Origin: UBA4416 sp040376995 | GTDB lineage: Bacteria; Bacteroidota; Bacteroidia; B-17B0; Aurantibacillaceae | Length of the DNA: 64,000 nucleotides | Reading direction: 5' to 3' | NCBI GenBank assembly: GCA_040376995.1 | Contig: JBEIPP010000001.1 | Span: 1 to 64,000, forward strand | In this document: piece after piece, positions 52,046-60,018 of the stretch | How the letters are laid out: each line of letters opens with the position of its first letter | How positions within the stretch are numbered: the stretch's first letter is position 1 | Notes under the pieces: generated by a model | The model's input: only the letters and a program-made list of their open reading frames with translations | Told to the model about the DNA's origin: nothing | Databases searched by the model: none | Made by a program: the position numbers and the translations under genes

Positions 52046-52403
52046 GCGCTTGTTTTAAAAAATCAGACAGCTCTTGGGTAAATTTAGTCCCCTCTGCTAT
52101 CATTGTAAAATCTCTATGAATATTTTGTTTGCTTAGTTTATGACGCCATCGTCTCCTGTGAATTTCTAAATATACAGCCCTGCCTCGTAATGGAAAGTCT
52201 TGAATTAATCGAGCTTTATAAAATCCTTTCGATTCATATTCATCTATATTATGTCCACTTGGTACTGTATTGTTTTCTTCAAGGGTTATTATATAATATT
52301 CGTCCTCTTTTCCTTTTTCTGGAATTATTTTTACCGATGTAATCTCGAAGTAATCTAACAGATTTTTCGGTAATATACTTTTTGCAAATTCTTTGTAATC
52401 CAC
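52041..52403 (-). CDS. ISAon1-family transposase N-terminal region protein (orfA)
   Basis: A 120-residue basic protein that precedes the transposase in ISAon1-like elements. Features are the ILPKNLLDYFEI start, the NNTVPSGHNIDEYESKGF segment, a LIQDFPLRGRAVYLEIHRRRWRH DNA-binding-like region and the FTQELSDFLKQAH end. Its stop TGA overlaps the possible ATT start of orfB. Probably helps bind the inverted repeats. Confidence 0.85.
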   Translation of the reverse strand: MDYKEFAKSILPKNLLDYFEITSVKIIPEKGKEDEYYIITLEENNTVPSGHNIDEYESKGFYKARLIQDFPLRGRAVYLEIHRRRWRHKLSKQNIHRDFTMIAEGTKFTQELSDFLKQAH

Positions 52404-52464
52404 TTGTCTGAGTTTATTTAAAAATCTAAAATTACGATTTTCCCCACGTTATGGGATTGTGCCC

Positions 52465-52536
52465 AAATTACTAAAAGCAAATGTTGATGAGCAAGAACAA
52501 AACAGACGAGATGAAATACTAGTGTTAGATTTTTAG
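52465..52536 (+). pseudogene. Possible gene end fragment right of the insertion sequence
   Basis: An open run of 23 codons (KLLKANVDEQEQNRRDEIL...LDF, then stop) starts directly at the right inverted repeat, reads like genuine protein, and overlaps the stop of the next gene by 4 bases. The matching 5' portion is not found left of the element. Too short for firm identification. Confidence 0.35.
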
Positions 52537-53021
52537 TGGTGTTCTTCCTCAGATGGCTCTGCCATAATTGTTTTTTGAGACTTAAAAAATTCTACTAATT
52601 GAAGTTTTTGTGCATCCGTTAATTTAGCCTCACTATGCATTAATGTATAAGAACTCATTGGCATTTCTCCTTCTTCCACCATTTCAACACATTCATCTAA
52701 TTTATGATTCTTTCGTTTTTCTTTATACGTTCCCCAAATCGAAAAATTTAAATGATGGCTTCCTTCATTAATATGATGTTTTATCCACCAAGACACAGGA
52801 GCAATATTAGTATACCAAGGATATGTTGGTTGATTGGAATGACAGTCGTAACAAGAAATTTTTAAGGTATTAGCTACCTCAGAATTAGCTGAAGTTAATT
52901 CAATAAAATCTGTAGATGGATTAACAGCCTCTATAGTTTTATCGATTCTAATAGATTGAATAGCTAAAAGAAGAAATACCAAAAAAATCGCAATGTTTTT
53001 AAATGTAAGATGTTTTTTCAT
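52533..53021 (-). CDS. Haem-binding domain protein (PF14376-like)
   Basis: A 162-residue protein with an N-terminal membrane anchor (residues 8-24) and a single c-type haem motif CYDCH at 57-61. The family core follows: SNQPTYPWYTNIAPVSWWIKHHINEGSHHLNFSIW, then EMVEEGEMPMSSYTLMHSEAKLT. The product is expected in the periplasm with one covalent haem. The family is widespread in Bacteroidota and its role is not known. Histidine-rich C-terminus (EEEHH). It is downstream of the T9SS gene on the same strand but is separated from it by a terminator. Confidence 0.88.
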   Translation of the reverse strand: MKKHLTFKNIAIFLVFLLLAIQSIRIDKTIEAVNPSTDFIELTSANSEVANTLKISCYDCHSNQPTYPWYTNIAPVSWWIKHHINEGSHHLNFSIWGTYKEKRKNHKLDECVEMVEEGEMPMSSYTLMHSEAKLTDAQKLQLVEFFKSQKTIMAEPSEEEHH

Positions 53022-53033
53022 TGTAAAAGTGTA

Positions 53034-53063
53034 TAAAAAAAGTCACCTAATATAGGTGACTTA
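53034..53063 (-). terminator. Terminator of the T9SS gene
   Basis: On the minus strand AAGTCACCTA / TAGGTGACTT forms a near-perfect stem followed by T7, between the stop at 53084 and the next gene at 53021. Confidence 0.82.
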
Positions 53064-53083
53064 AAAGTACATTAATTTTTTAA

Positions 53084-53740
53084 TTATTCTATAAGGAATT
53101 TTCTTGTTACCGTTTTATCATCATTTAGTGTGACCGACACAAAATATAATCCAGGGTTCAAAGATTCCGTATTTACTTCTCGTCTTTCTGATTTGATATT
53201 ACTTTCATAAAAATTTATTTTACCAAGTGCATCTATTAGTGTTACTGATTTTATTTCTATTGTGTGTGCAACAATTAGTATATCTGAAACTGGGTTTGGA
53301 TATATCGCTAATGCATTCTGAATATACTTCTCATCAATTCCTGTAGGTAAAGCCGAACAATCTGTTCGTTTATTCGCAGTATTATATTTTACAGATCTCC
53401 AAATAGAATCCTTTTCAGAAATTGTTCTCCACTCTACCCAACCTAAAGTAACATAAGTATTAATTGAATCTATAATTTTAGTTAATCGTGAAACATAGTT
53501 TGCCTTATAAATATCTCTGCAATTTATTTGTAAAACAGGTGTATAAAATTCATTTGGTGAATATACTCCATAGTGAACATTTGAAAATAATTTACGATAC
53601 TCCCTGATTAATCTTTGTTCATTTGTTGTATCGTTAAACACCATAGAGCAACCATTTCCTTGTATTCTCAATCTTTGGTTTACATTTGAACTATATGTTG
53701 CATAATTATTTGTATCTAAAGTGGGTTTAAATGATCCAAA
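53084..53740 (-). CDS. Secreted T9SS protein, C-terminal part (frameshifted gene)
   Basis: The last 219 residues of a secreted protein, continuing the reading of 53741-54366 after a one-base deficit in a homopolymer (six A on the plus strand, 53738-53743). The frame then reads FFGSFKPTLDTNNYATYSSN and onwards. The end is a type A T9SS sorting domain with IYPNPVSDILIVAH, GLYFVSVTLNDDKTVTRKFLIE. The middle has no recognised enzymatic motif. As the sequence stands, this part lacks a signal peptide and would have to start at an internal TTG (53671). Confidence 0.7.
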   Translation of the reverse strand, partial: FGSFKPTLDTNNYATYSSNVNQRLRIQGNGCSMVFNDTTNEQRLIREYRKLFSNVHYGVYSPNEFYTPVLQINCRDIYKANYVSRLTKIIDSINTYVTLGWVEWRTISEKDSIWRSVKYNTANKRTDCSALPTGIDEKYIQNALAIYPNPVSDILIVAHTIEIKSVTLIDALGKINFYESNIKSERREVNTESLNPGLYFVSVTLNDDKTVTRKFLIE

Positions 53741-54366
53741 AAATTCATGTCATTATGCACTCCTGCCTTATAGCTACCCCCCCATAATACATTAGGTTGC
53801 CACATTCCAGAGGTTGAGTATGCTTTGCCCTGTAACCCAGCTTCCATAGTAGACCAATTTGTTTGATTTTGCAACCCATCAACCTTAAATCCACCAACAT
53901 TTTTACGATTAGTTACTCCAAGGGAATCATGAAGGTGAGCAACATCAGCATAATTATATATTTTACCAAAAGCACCAAATGAAGGATATTTGGCTTCATG
54001 ACTATGTGGGTCACATTCAATATTAGATAAATCATCCATCCATTTTAATAGGTTTTTACCAGATGTAGAGCTTCCCTTCAAATCCCATTTTAAACAACCA
54101 AATAAAAACTTAACATCGGATTGAAAATTATACTTTACGTTCTTAGCAACAACCATATCTGAAACTTGTTTAATGTATTTAAAGGCTGTATCGTAATACT
54201 TTCGCTGAGTAGCATTGTCATAATCTAACTCTCCTTGACCAACAACAGTGCTAGTGCCACTAGCTTCATTATGAGAATTTAGATTAATATAAACCTTTGG
54301 AGTTTGGCTAAATAATTGGGATTTAAAACAAAAAACAAAAAGAAACAGAGTGTAGATTTTTTTCAT
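53716..54366 (-). CDS. Secreted T9SS protein, N-terminal part (frameshifted gene)
   Basis: First 207 or so residues of the same gene. Signal peptide ends at LFSQ. The mature part contains VYINLNSHNEASGTSTVV, DVKFLFGCLKWDLKG, IECDPHSHEAKYPSFG and YADVAHLHDSLGV. The several His and Asp residues (NSHNE, DPHSHE, DVAHLHD) suggest a metal-dependent hydrolase or deacetylase-like fold, but no family is certain. The frame leaves the homologous reading at T6 near 53740 and stops at 53716. Confidence 0.68.
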   Translation of the reverse strand: MKKIYTLFLFVFCFKSQLFSQTPKVYINLNSHNEASGTSTVVGQGELDYDNATQRKYYDTAFKYIKQVSDMVVAKNVKYNFQSDVKFLFGCLKWDLKGSSTSGKNLLKWMDDLSNIECDPHSHEAKYPSFGAFGKIYNYADVAHLHDSLGVTNRKNVGGFKVDGLQNQTNWSTMEAGLQGKAYSTSGMWQPNVLWGGSYKAGVHNDMNFLDHLNPL

Positions 54367-54511
54367 AAAAAGGAATTAATGGTTAGTTAAATAATATTAG
54401 TACCAAAGTATAGAGCCGTTTTACAGTCAAAAAATCTCAATATTCGTGCCATTAATGATTTCTTAACAAACATCAAATAGTAAATTACCTCATTTTAATT
54501 ACTTTTACCTC

Positions 54512-55525
54512 ATGCGTAATTTAATCACTTCAAGCCTTTTGTTTTTAAGTTTAACTTCTAGTTTTGCTCAATCTAAAAATCAAATTACAGTTGCTCTATA
54601 TAATTGCGAAAACTTTTTTGATACCAAGGATGATCCTAATAAAAAAGATGATGAGTTTTTGCCTGAATCTTCCATGAAATGGGACAAAACTCGCTTTATG
54701 AATAAATTAACAAAAATTGCTCAAGTTCTTGATTCAACGGTTGCTGGGCCAGGCTTACCAAATTTAGTGGGTTTAGTTGAAGTTGAAAACAAAGAAGTAT
54801 TAGAAGAACTGATTTCGAAATCTCAATTAAAAGAAAAATCATACGGTGTATTATGCACTGATAGTCCTGATGAACGCAGTATTGACGTTGGCTTGTTATA
54901 TGATAAATCTGTATTTACTTTAGTTGATTTTAAAGAATTAAATGCCACCAATCCATCACTAGGAGATTACAAAACACGTAACATTTTATTTGCTACTTTA
55001 AAAGCAACAAACGGAGATGTATTATATTTATTTGTAAACCATTGGCCAAGCAAACGATCAGGAGAGACAGAAAGCGAACCTCGCCGAATTTTTGCTGCTG
55101 AGCAAGTGCGTAATAAAATAAACGAATTACAAAAAAAAGATGCAAAAGCAAAAGTAATTGTGATGGGTGACTTTAATGATCATCCCACAGCCAAAAGTAT
55201 TTTAAATACATTGAAAGCAAGCGATAAACCAAAAAATAAAAGTGAATTATACAATGCTTATCAAACTTTAGATGCAGCTAAACAAGGCACGCACTATTAT
55301 GATAAAGAATGGAGAGTACTTGACCAAATTATTGTATCACAAGGATTTATTGGTGCTAAAAAAGGATATAAATTTGATCCAAAAAACGCACACATCTTAC
55401 GTAAAGATTTTGTGTTATATAAAAACCAAAAAACTGGCGAAGAAAGACCAAACCGCACATATAGCGGAGAAAAATACTTTAATGGCTATAGCGATCACCT
55501 TTCTGTTTACATTACATTAGAGTAA
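54512..55525 (+). CDS. Endonuclease/exonuclease/phosphatase family protein, exported
   Basis: A 337-residue protein with signal peptide ending at SFAQ. The EEP fold is clear: ALYNCENFFDTKDDP near residue 28, VGLVEVENKEVLEEL near 92, VNHWPSKRSGE near 180, KVIVMGDFNDHPTAKS near 212, and the terminal NGYSDHLSVYITLE with the catalytic Asp-His. Divalent-metal phosphodiesterase acting outside the cytoplasm, on DNA, nucleotides or phospholipid headgroups. The stop overlaps the convergent gene by 9 bases. Confidence 0.92.
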   Translation: MRNLITSSLLFLSLTSSFAQSKNQITVALYNCENFFDTKDDPNKKDDEFLPESSMKWDKTRFMNKLTKIAQVLDSTVAGPGLPNLVGLVEVENKEVLEELISKSQLKEKSYGVLCTDSPDERSIDVGLLYDKSVFTLVDFKELNATNPSLGDYKTRNILFATLKATNGDVLYLFVNHWPSKRSGETESEPRRIFAAEQVRNKINELQKKDAKAKVIVMGDFNDHPTAKSILNTLKASDKPKNKSELYNAYQTLDAAKQGTHYYDKEWRVLDQIIVSQGFIGAKKGYKFDPKNAHILRKDFVLYKNQKTGEERPNRTYSGEKYFNGYSDHLSVYITLE

Positions 55526-55942
55526 TTGTTTTTCTTTATACTTAAGGTATTCTTTTCTACACCACTCCTCAGCATCTTTCAGATTATTAAAGACCATAAA
55601 AGGAACTTTTGACTTACTAATTTTTAAATAAAAGTTAGTAAGTAGCCTTTGACCTAATGTTTTAACCAAAACAGCAATGCATATTTTTGGGTATGTGTCA
55701 TGCTTCAATTTAGAATATTTACCAGCCTCATTCGTATAAACAACATCACCATCTTCGGGCCAAAACAAAAAAGCGTACATTTTGTTTTCAACCAACTTAT
55801 TATACGCTTGGTGGTTTTCTTTTATTTCGTTTACACCAATCTCTACTTTTTTCTTAAATAAAACCCTCACAATCCCATCATCACAAAGGCTAATAATAGC
55901 TGTTTTTGTTTCTGATTTTTTTATGATATTGTAGCTTGACAT
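55517..55942 (-). CDS. Hypothetical protein with SpoIIAA/STAS-like fold
   Basis: A 141-residue soluble protein with a strand-helix pattern (IISLCDDGIVRVLFKKKVEIGVNEIKENH, AYNKLVENKMYAFLFWPE, VLVKTLGQRLLTNFYLKI, VPFMVFNNLKDAEEWCRKEY) like the short STAS-type proteins common in Bacteroidota. No catalytic motif. It has its own -7 box (TATATTTG at 55976-55969 on the minus strand). Function unknown. Confidence 0.7.
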   Translation of the reverse strand: MSSYNIIKKSETKTAIISLCDDGIVRVLFKKKVEIGVNEIKENHQAYNKLVENKMYAFLFWPEDGDVVYTNEAGKYSKLKHDTYPKICIAVLVKTLGQRLLTNFYLKISKSKVPFMVFNNLKDAEEWCRKEYLKYKEKQLL

Positions 55943-55968
55943 CTAAAAAAAAAGTATATTAGTAAAAA

Positions 55969-55976
55969 CAAATATA
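55969..55976 (-). promoter_or_regulatory. -7 box of the STAS-like gene
   Basis: TATATTTG on the minus strand, exact match to TAnnTTTG, ends 26 bases before the ATG at 55942. Confidence 0.5.
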
Positions 55977-55993
55977 TTAAATTAATCGACATT

Positions 55994-57283
55994 ATGAGAT
56001 ATTTTGCCATAAAAAAAGACTTATTCATCGATAACCGTAAAAGCTTTGTCAAACATTTAAAACCAAACTCAGTTGCCTTATTTGTTAGTAACGATATTTT
56101 ACCGACCAACGGAGATGGTTCTTTTGGATTTGTACAAAACAGTGATTTATTACATTTATCTGGCATCGATCAAGAAGATACTATTTTAATGATTTTTCCT
56201 GATGTGAAAGATGGAAAGCATAAAGAAGTTTTGTTTATTAAAGAAACTAGCGATTTAATTGCTGTGTGGGAAGGTGCTAAATTGACTAAAGAACAAGCTA
56301 AAGAAGCAAGTGGTATTGAAAATATTTATTGGCATCATGAATTCGATAAAATATTTAAGAGCTTTGTATTTCAGGCAGAGAACATTTATTTAAACAGCAA
56401 CGAGCATACTCGCCGTTATATAGATATGGAAACAGCTGAAATGCGTTTCAATAAAAAAATTAAAGAACAGTTTCCTCTTCATACAATTCAGCGTTCGGCT
56501 CCAATTATGCACCGTATTCGTGCTATCAAACATCCGTTGGAAATTGAAGCGATTCAACAAGCATGTAACATTACCGAAAAAGGATTTCGTCGTTTATTAA
56601 GCTTTGTGAAACCAGGTGTGATGGAATATGAAATTGAAGCAGAATTAATTCATGAATTTGTTCGCAACAGAAGCCGTGGTTTTGCATACGGACCAATTGT
56701 AGCGAGTGGTGCAAATGCTTGTGTATTACATTATGTAGAAAACAACAGAGCATGTAAAGATGGTGATGTGGTTTTATTAGACGTAGCTGCTGAATATGCA
56801 AACTACGCTAGTGATATGACTCGTGCTATTCCTATAAACGGGAAATACACAAAACGTCAAAAAGAAGTATATAATGCGGTTTTACGTGTCATGAAAGCTG
56901 CAACCAACATGCTAGTTGTTGGTAATACATTTGAAAAATACAACAAAGCCGTTGGCGATTTAATGACCGAAGAATTATTACAATTAGGTTTAATTAAATC
57001 AGACGACGTAAAAAATCAAAATCCAGCATGGCCAGCTTATAAAAAATATTTCATGCACGGAACTTCTCACTTCTTGGGATTAGATGTCCATGATGTTGGA
57101 TTTTTTGCTGAACCAATGCAAGCAGGCATGGTATTTACCTGCGAACCTGGAATTTATATTCCAGAAGAAGATTTAGGTATTCGTTTAGAGAACAACATTT
57201 TAATAACTCCTACAGGAAATGATGATTTGATGAAAAACATCCCTTTAGAAGTAGATGAAATAGAAGCTTTAATGAACAAATAA
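55994..57283 (+). CDS. Aminopeptidase P (Xaa-Pro aminopeptidase, M24B)
   Basis: Dimetal peptidase that removes an N-terminal residue before proline; cytoplasmic, 429 residues. N-terminal creatinase-like domain (residues 1-165), then the pita-bread catalytic domain. The metal ligands are visible in VVLLDVAAEYANYASDMTRAIPI (the two Asp), HGTSHFLGLDVHDVG (His), FTCEPGIYIP (Glu) and GIRLENNILIT (Glu). A long palindromic repeat lies just after the stop and may end transcription. Confidence 0.95.
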   Translation: MRYFAIKKDLFIDNRKSFVKHLKPNSVALFVSNDILPTNGDGSFGFVQNSDLLHLSGIDQEDTILMIFPDVKDGKHKEVLFIKETSDLIAVWEGAKLTKEQAKEASGIENIYWHHEFDKIFKSFVFQAENIYLNSNEHTRRYIDMETAEMRFNKKIKEQFPLHTIQRSAPIMHRIRAIKHPLEIEAIQQACNITEKGFRRLLSFVKPGVMEYEIEAELIHEFVRNRSRGFAYGPIVASGANACVLHYVENNRACKDGDVVLLDVAAEYANYASDMTRAIPINGKYTKRQKEVYNAVLRVMKAATNMLVVGNTFEKYNKAVGDLMTEELLQLGLIKSDDVKNQNPAWPAYKKYFMHGTSHFLGLDVHDVGFFAEPMQAGMVFTCEPGIYIPEEDLGIRLENNILITPTGNDDLMKNIPLEVDEIEALMNK

Positions 57284-57287
57284 TCCA

Positions 57288-57345
57288 ATTCCTATACCCC
57301 TCTGGAGACTTGCCTAATGGCAGTCAGGGGCGCAGGGGGAGGAAT
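57288..57345. repeat. Long imperfect palindrome (REP-like) after the aminopeptidase gene
   Basis: Two 27-base arms (ATTCCTATACCCCTCTGG... and ...GGCGCAGGGGGAGGAAT) separated by TAAT; the arms agree at most positions when one is reverse complemented. GC-rich against the AT-rich background. It starts 5 bases after the stop. Only one copy is present here, but the type resembles dispersed intergenic repeats of Bacteroidota. Confidence 0.65.
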
Positions 57346-57444
57346 GTTTGATAAAAACGCCTGATAATCAATAAATTACTCTTATAAACCTTCCTTTTTG
57401 GGTTACCTTTAGCCCCTTTAGGTATTAATGCAAACAAAGACTTT

Positions 57445-58002
57445 ATGTCGAAAGCAGCGTACACAGACCTTGAATTTATTGAAGGGCTCAAGCATAACAA
57501 CGATGCGGTGTTACGTTCTCTATACAAAAAGTATTATAACCTCGTTCTTAAATATGTTGTAAACAATAGTGGTAATAGCGAATCTGCTGCCGACATTTAT
57601 CAAGAAACAATTATTGTTTTATATGAAAATGTTCAGAAGCCTTCGTTTGAACTCAATTGTCAACTACAAACCTTTATTTTTTCGATTGCAAAACGCTTAT
57701 GGTTAAAGCAATTAAGAGGTAGTGGTCATTTATCTCGTTTTAAAGAAGACGAAGAAAATGAAGTAGTAGATGTAAGCGATGAAATAACAGATCATCTAAA
57801 AAAGGAAACGGATATTGAGAAAATGAATACTTGTATGGAAAACCTAGGAGAACCATGTAACACACTATTAAAAGATTTTTACGTATATAAGTTAAGTATG
57901 GATGAAATATCTGAAAAATTTGGATATACTAATTCAGACAATGCCAAAACGCAGAAGTATAAATGTTTACAACGATTGAAACGATATTTTTTTGAAAACT
58001 AG
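57445..58002 (+). CDS. ECF-type sigma-70 family sigma factor (system 1)
   Basis: A 185-residue RNA polymerase sigma factor of the extracytoplasmic function type. Region 2 is seen in LYKKYYNLVLKYVVNNSGNSESAADIYQETIIVLYENV and FIFSIAKRLWLKQLR; region 4 in LSMDEISEKFGYTNSDNAKTQKYKCLQRLKRYF. It starts an operon with the membrane protease at 58025 (22-base gap). I infer that the downstream protein regulates it as its anti-sigma factor. Confidence 0.92.
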   Translation: MSKAAYTDLEFIEGLKHNNDAVLRSLYKKYYNLVLKYVVNNSGNSESAADIYQETIIVLYENVQKPSFELNCQLQTFIFSIAKRLWLKQLRGSGHLSRFKEDEENEVVDVSDEITDHLKKETDIEKMNTCMENLGEPCNTLLKDFYVYKLSMDEISEKFGYTNSDNAKTQKYKCLQRLKRYFFEN

Positions 58003-58024
58003 AATTTAGAAAGGAAAGCAAGAG

Positions 58025-59119
58025 ATGAGAGCAATAGATTTATTTGACAATTACATTTTTGGAACTTTAAGTACTGAAGAGAAAAACGAATTTGAAACAC
58101 GCATAAAAACTGATTCTGAATTTGCGACTGCTTTTGAAAAACACAAAACCTTAATCGAAGGCATTAACCAACAAGAGCAGCGTGCGCATTTAAAGCAAAT
58201 TTTGGCTACTATTCACAAACAAGAATTTGGTAGTGATGCTAAAATTGTTTCTATAAAACCTGAAGAAACTTTCATTAAAAAACATGGTAAAACATTTGCT
58301 GTAGCTGCATCAGTAGCTATTATTGCTGTAATTGGAACCGTTACTGTTTTAAGTACTGGTGGTTATTTATTGAAGCAACAAGGAAATGCCATTACTGATT
58401 TAAAGCGAGATGTTACTGAATTAAAATACTCTCAAGATGCCATCATTGAAGGCATTACAGGAGCAACAAATAAACGTTTAAAAAATTATGCTCCAGCTAA
58501 TGTCGAAGGAACTGGTTTTGCTTTAAACAACAAAGGATACTTTATTACTAGTTACCATATGGTAAAAAATGCAGATTCAGTATTTGTTACTAATAACGTA
58601 TTAGACAGAGCTTCGGCAAAATTAGTAGCTAGCGAACCGTCATTAGATATTGCTATTTATAAAATAGATAATATTGAAGCCATTAAAAATATAGCATTTC
58701 CTTTCTCGTTTAAAGACAATACCTCTGAAATTGGAGACAAAATTTTTACTTTAGGCTATCCTCGAAGAGATGCCGTATATGGCGAAGGCGCTTTAAGTTC
58801 AATGACTGGATTTAACAATGATACAACCATGTATCAAATTTCTATTCCTGTTAATCCAGGTAATAGTGGTGGTCCTTTAATGGATGAACATGGAAATATT
58901 ATTGGGGTAATTCGTGGTAAACAAAGCTCAGCTGAAGCAACTGGTTTTGCAATCAAATCAAATTTTATTAAACAAACCATTGATAAATTAGAAAATGATT
59001 CTTTAAAACAGGATTTAACCTTGGTAACTAAAAAATCTAATTTAAGAGGATTAAAGCGTAGCGAACAAATTAAAAAAATTCAAGCATTTGTATTTAATGT
59101 AATGGTTTATAAAAAATAA
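58025..59119 (+). CDS. Anti-sigma-like membrane protein fused to a trypsin-like serine protease
   Basis: A 364-residue single-pass membrane protein. Residues 1-70 are cytoplasmic and resemble the start of Bacteroidota anti-sigma factors (MRAIDLFDNYIFGTLSTEEK...FEKHK). The membrane helix is at 91-113 and a short helical spacer runs to 155. Residues 160-330 form an S1C (HtrA-type) protease with His178 (FITSYHMV), Asp208 (EPSLDIAIY) and Ser281 (VNPGNSGGPL). No PDZ domain follows. The order, a sigma gene then an anti-sigma-like protease, suggests that envelope signals act through the protease domain. Confidence 0.85.
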   Translation: MRAIDLFDNYIFGTLSTEEKNEFETRIKTDSEFATAFEKHKTLIEGINQQEQRAHLKQILATIHKQEFGSDAKIVSIKPEETFIKKHGKTFAVAASVAIIAVIGTVTVLSTGGYLLKQQGNAITDLKRDVTELKYSQDAIIEGITGATNKRLKNYAPANVEGTGFALNNKGYFITSYHMVKNADSVFVTNNVLDRASAKLVASEPSLDIAIYKIDNIEAIKNIAFPFSFKDNTSEIGDKIFTLGYPRRDAVYGEGALSSMTGFNNDTTMYQISIPVNPGNSGGPLMDEHGNIIGVIRGKQSSAEATGFAIKSNFIKQTIDKLENDSLKQDLTLVTKKSNLRGLKRSEQIKKIQAFVFNVMVYKK

Positions 59120-59136
59120 AGAAATATTCTTCAACC

Positions 59137-59169
59137 ATAAAAGCCCTAGTAAAAAACTAGGGCTTTTAT
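59137..59169. terminator. Bidirectional terminator
   Basis: Stem ATAAAAGCCCTAGT / ACTAGGGCTTTTAT around an AAAAA loop, between the convergent protease and TonB-plug genes, 17 bases after one stop and 4 bases before the other. Confidence 0.9.
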
Positions 59170-59172
59170 GTT

Positions 59173-60018
59173 TTATAAACCTTTCTTTTTAGCCTCTTCC
59201 TCTAATCGTATCTCTTCTTCGATTTCTTTTTTACGTTGTTTTTCCATTTGTAGCGCTGATTTTTCTCTTTTAATCCGCTCTCTATTTGCCATGATATAAT
59301 TTTCACGCATACGTTTACTTTGAATTGCGCCGAAGTAATCTTTTGTTGTTACTACAATAACACCGCTAGTTACATCTCCGTATTGAGCAGGAATGCCTCC
59401 TGTAATAATAGCCACATTTTCTACGGATAAAGCAGCAACGCCATTAATTGTTGGTGATTTAATCCCATCTACAATAAATGCAGTAGCGTCTCCTCTTCCT
59501 CCTCTTACATGTAAATCACCATTTGCATCTTGAGTAGCTTCAGAGGAAATATTAACCACCGCATCTACAATGTTTCCTCTATCCACAGCCATGTGTAAGA
59601 AATCTTCGGCAGATATTTCTTTAATATCCATAAATGTTTTATCAATAACAGGCTTAACATAGGCTATGATTTCAATATCATCTAACATATTAGTTGACAC
59701 GGTTGCATCTAAATAGGTTGTTTTTTCTGAACTCACCCTTACATCTGTTACCCTTTTTGTTTGTGTTTCAACGCTAGAAATTAATACGTCATAGCTGCCT
59801 GCATTTAGAGGTTTATAGGTATACATGCCTTTTTCGTCAGTATCAGTTCCTCCAATTAAAACACCCCCTTGTAATATTTTAATTGTTGCTCCAAAAACAG
59901 GCTCATTATCGGTATTTAATATCTGGCCTTTTAATACGCCCGAAGATCCTTGAGAAAAGCCACTTAATTTAACTAATAGTAATAATCCTAGCAGACTGGT
60001 TTGTTTTAAATTTTTCAT
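59173..60018 (-). CDS. Barrel-less TonB plug protein with carboxypeptidase regulatory-like domain
   Basis: A 281-residue exported protein: signal peptide ending at GFSQ and a CarboxypepD_reg-like domain (VLKGQILNTDNEPVFGATIKILQGGVLIGG, residues 28-110). A TonB-dependent receptor plug follows (EISAEDFLHMAVDRGNIVDAVVNIS... ITGGIPAQYGDVTSGVIVVTTKDYFG, about 120-230). Where a full receptor would enter its 22-strand barrel, this protein ends in a 45-residue charged helix (RERIKREKSALQMEKQRKKEIEEEIR). It cannot form a channel alone. It may signal, or partner a separate barrel, or be a broken receptor; a clean stop followed by a terminator favours a real short protein. Confidence 0.85.
   Translation of the reverse strand: MKNLKQTSLLGLLLLVKLSGFSQGSSGVLKGQILNTDNEPVFGATIKILQGGVLIGGTDTDEKGMYTYKPLNAGSYDVLISSVETQTKRVTDVRVSSEKTTYLDATVSTNMLDDIEIIAYVKPVIDKTFMDIKEISAEDFLHMAVDRGNIVDAVVNISSEATQDANGDLHVRGGRGDATAFIVDGIKSPTINGVAALSVENVAIITGGIPAQYGDVTSGVIVVTTKDYFGAIQSKRMRENYIMANRERIKREKSALQMEKQRKKEIEEEIRLEEEAKKKGL

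Larger units (their letters stand above)
51031..52464. mobile_element. ISAon1-like insertion sequence
   Basis: About 1.43 kb bounded by 24-base terminal inverted repeats at 51031-51054 and 52441-52464. They agree at 19 of 24 positions and share the uninterrupted core CATAACGTGGGGA. It carries two minus-strand ORFs, an N-terminal-region protein and a DDE transposase. No matching target duplication is visible in the flanks (left ...CAAATAA, right AAATTAC...), so the two ends may have come together by recombination, or the duplication has decayed. Confidence 0.85.
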
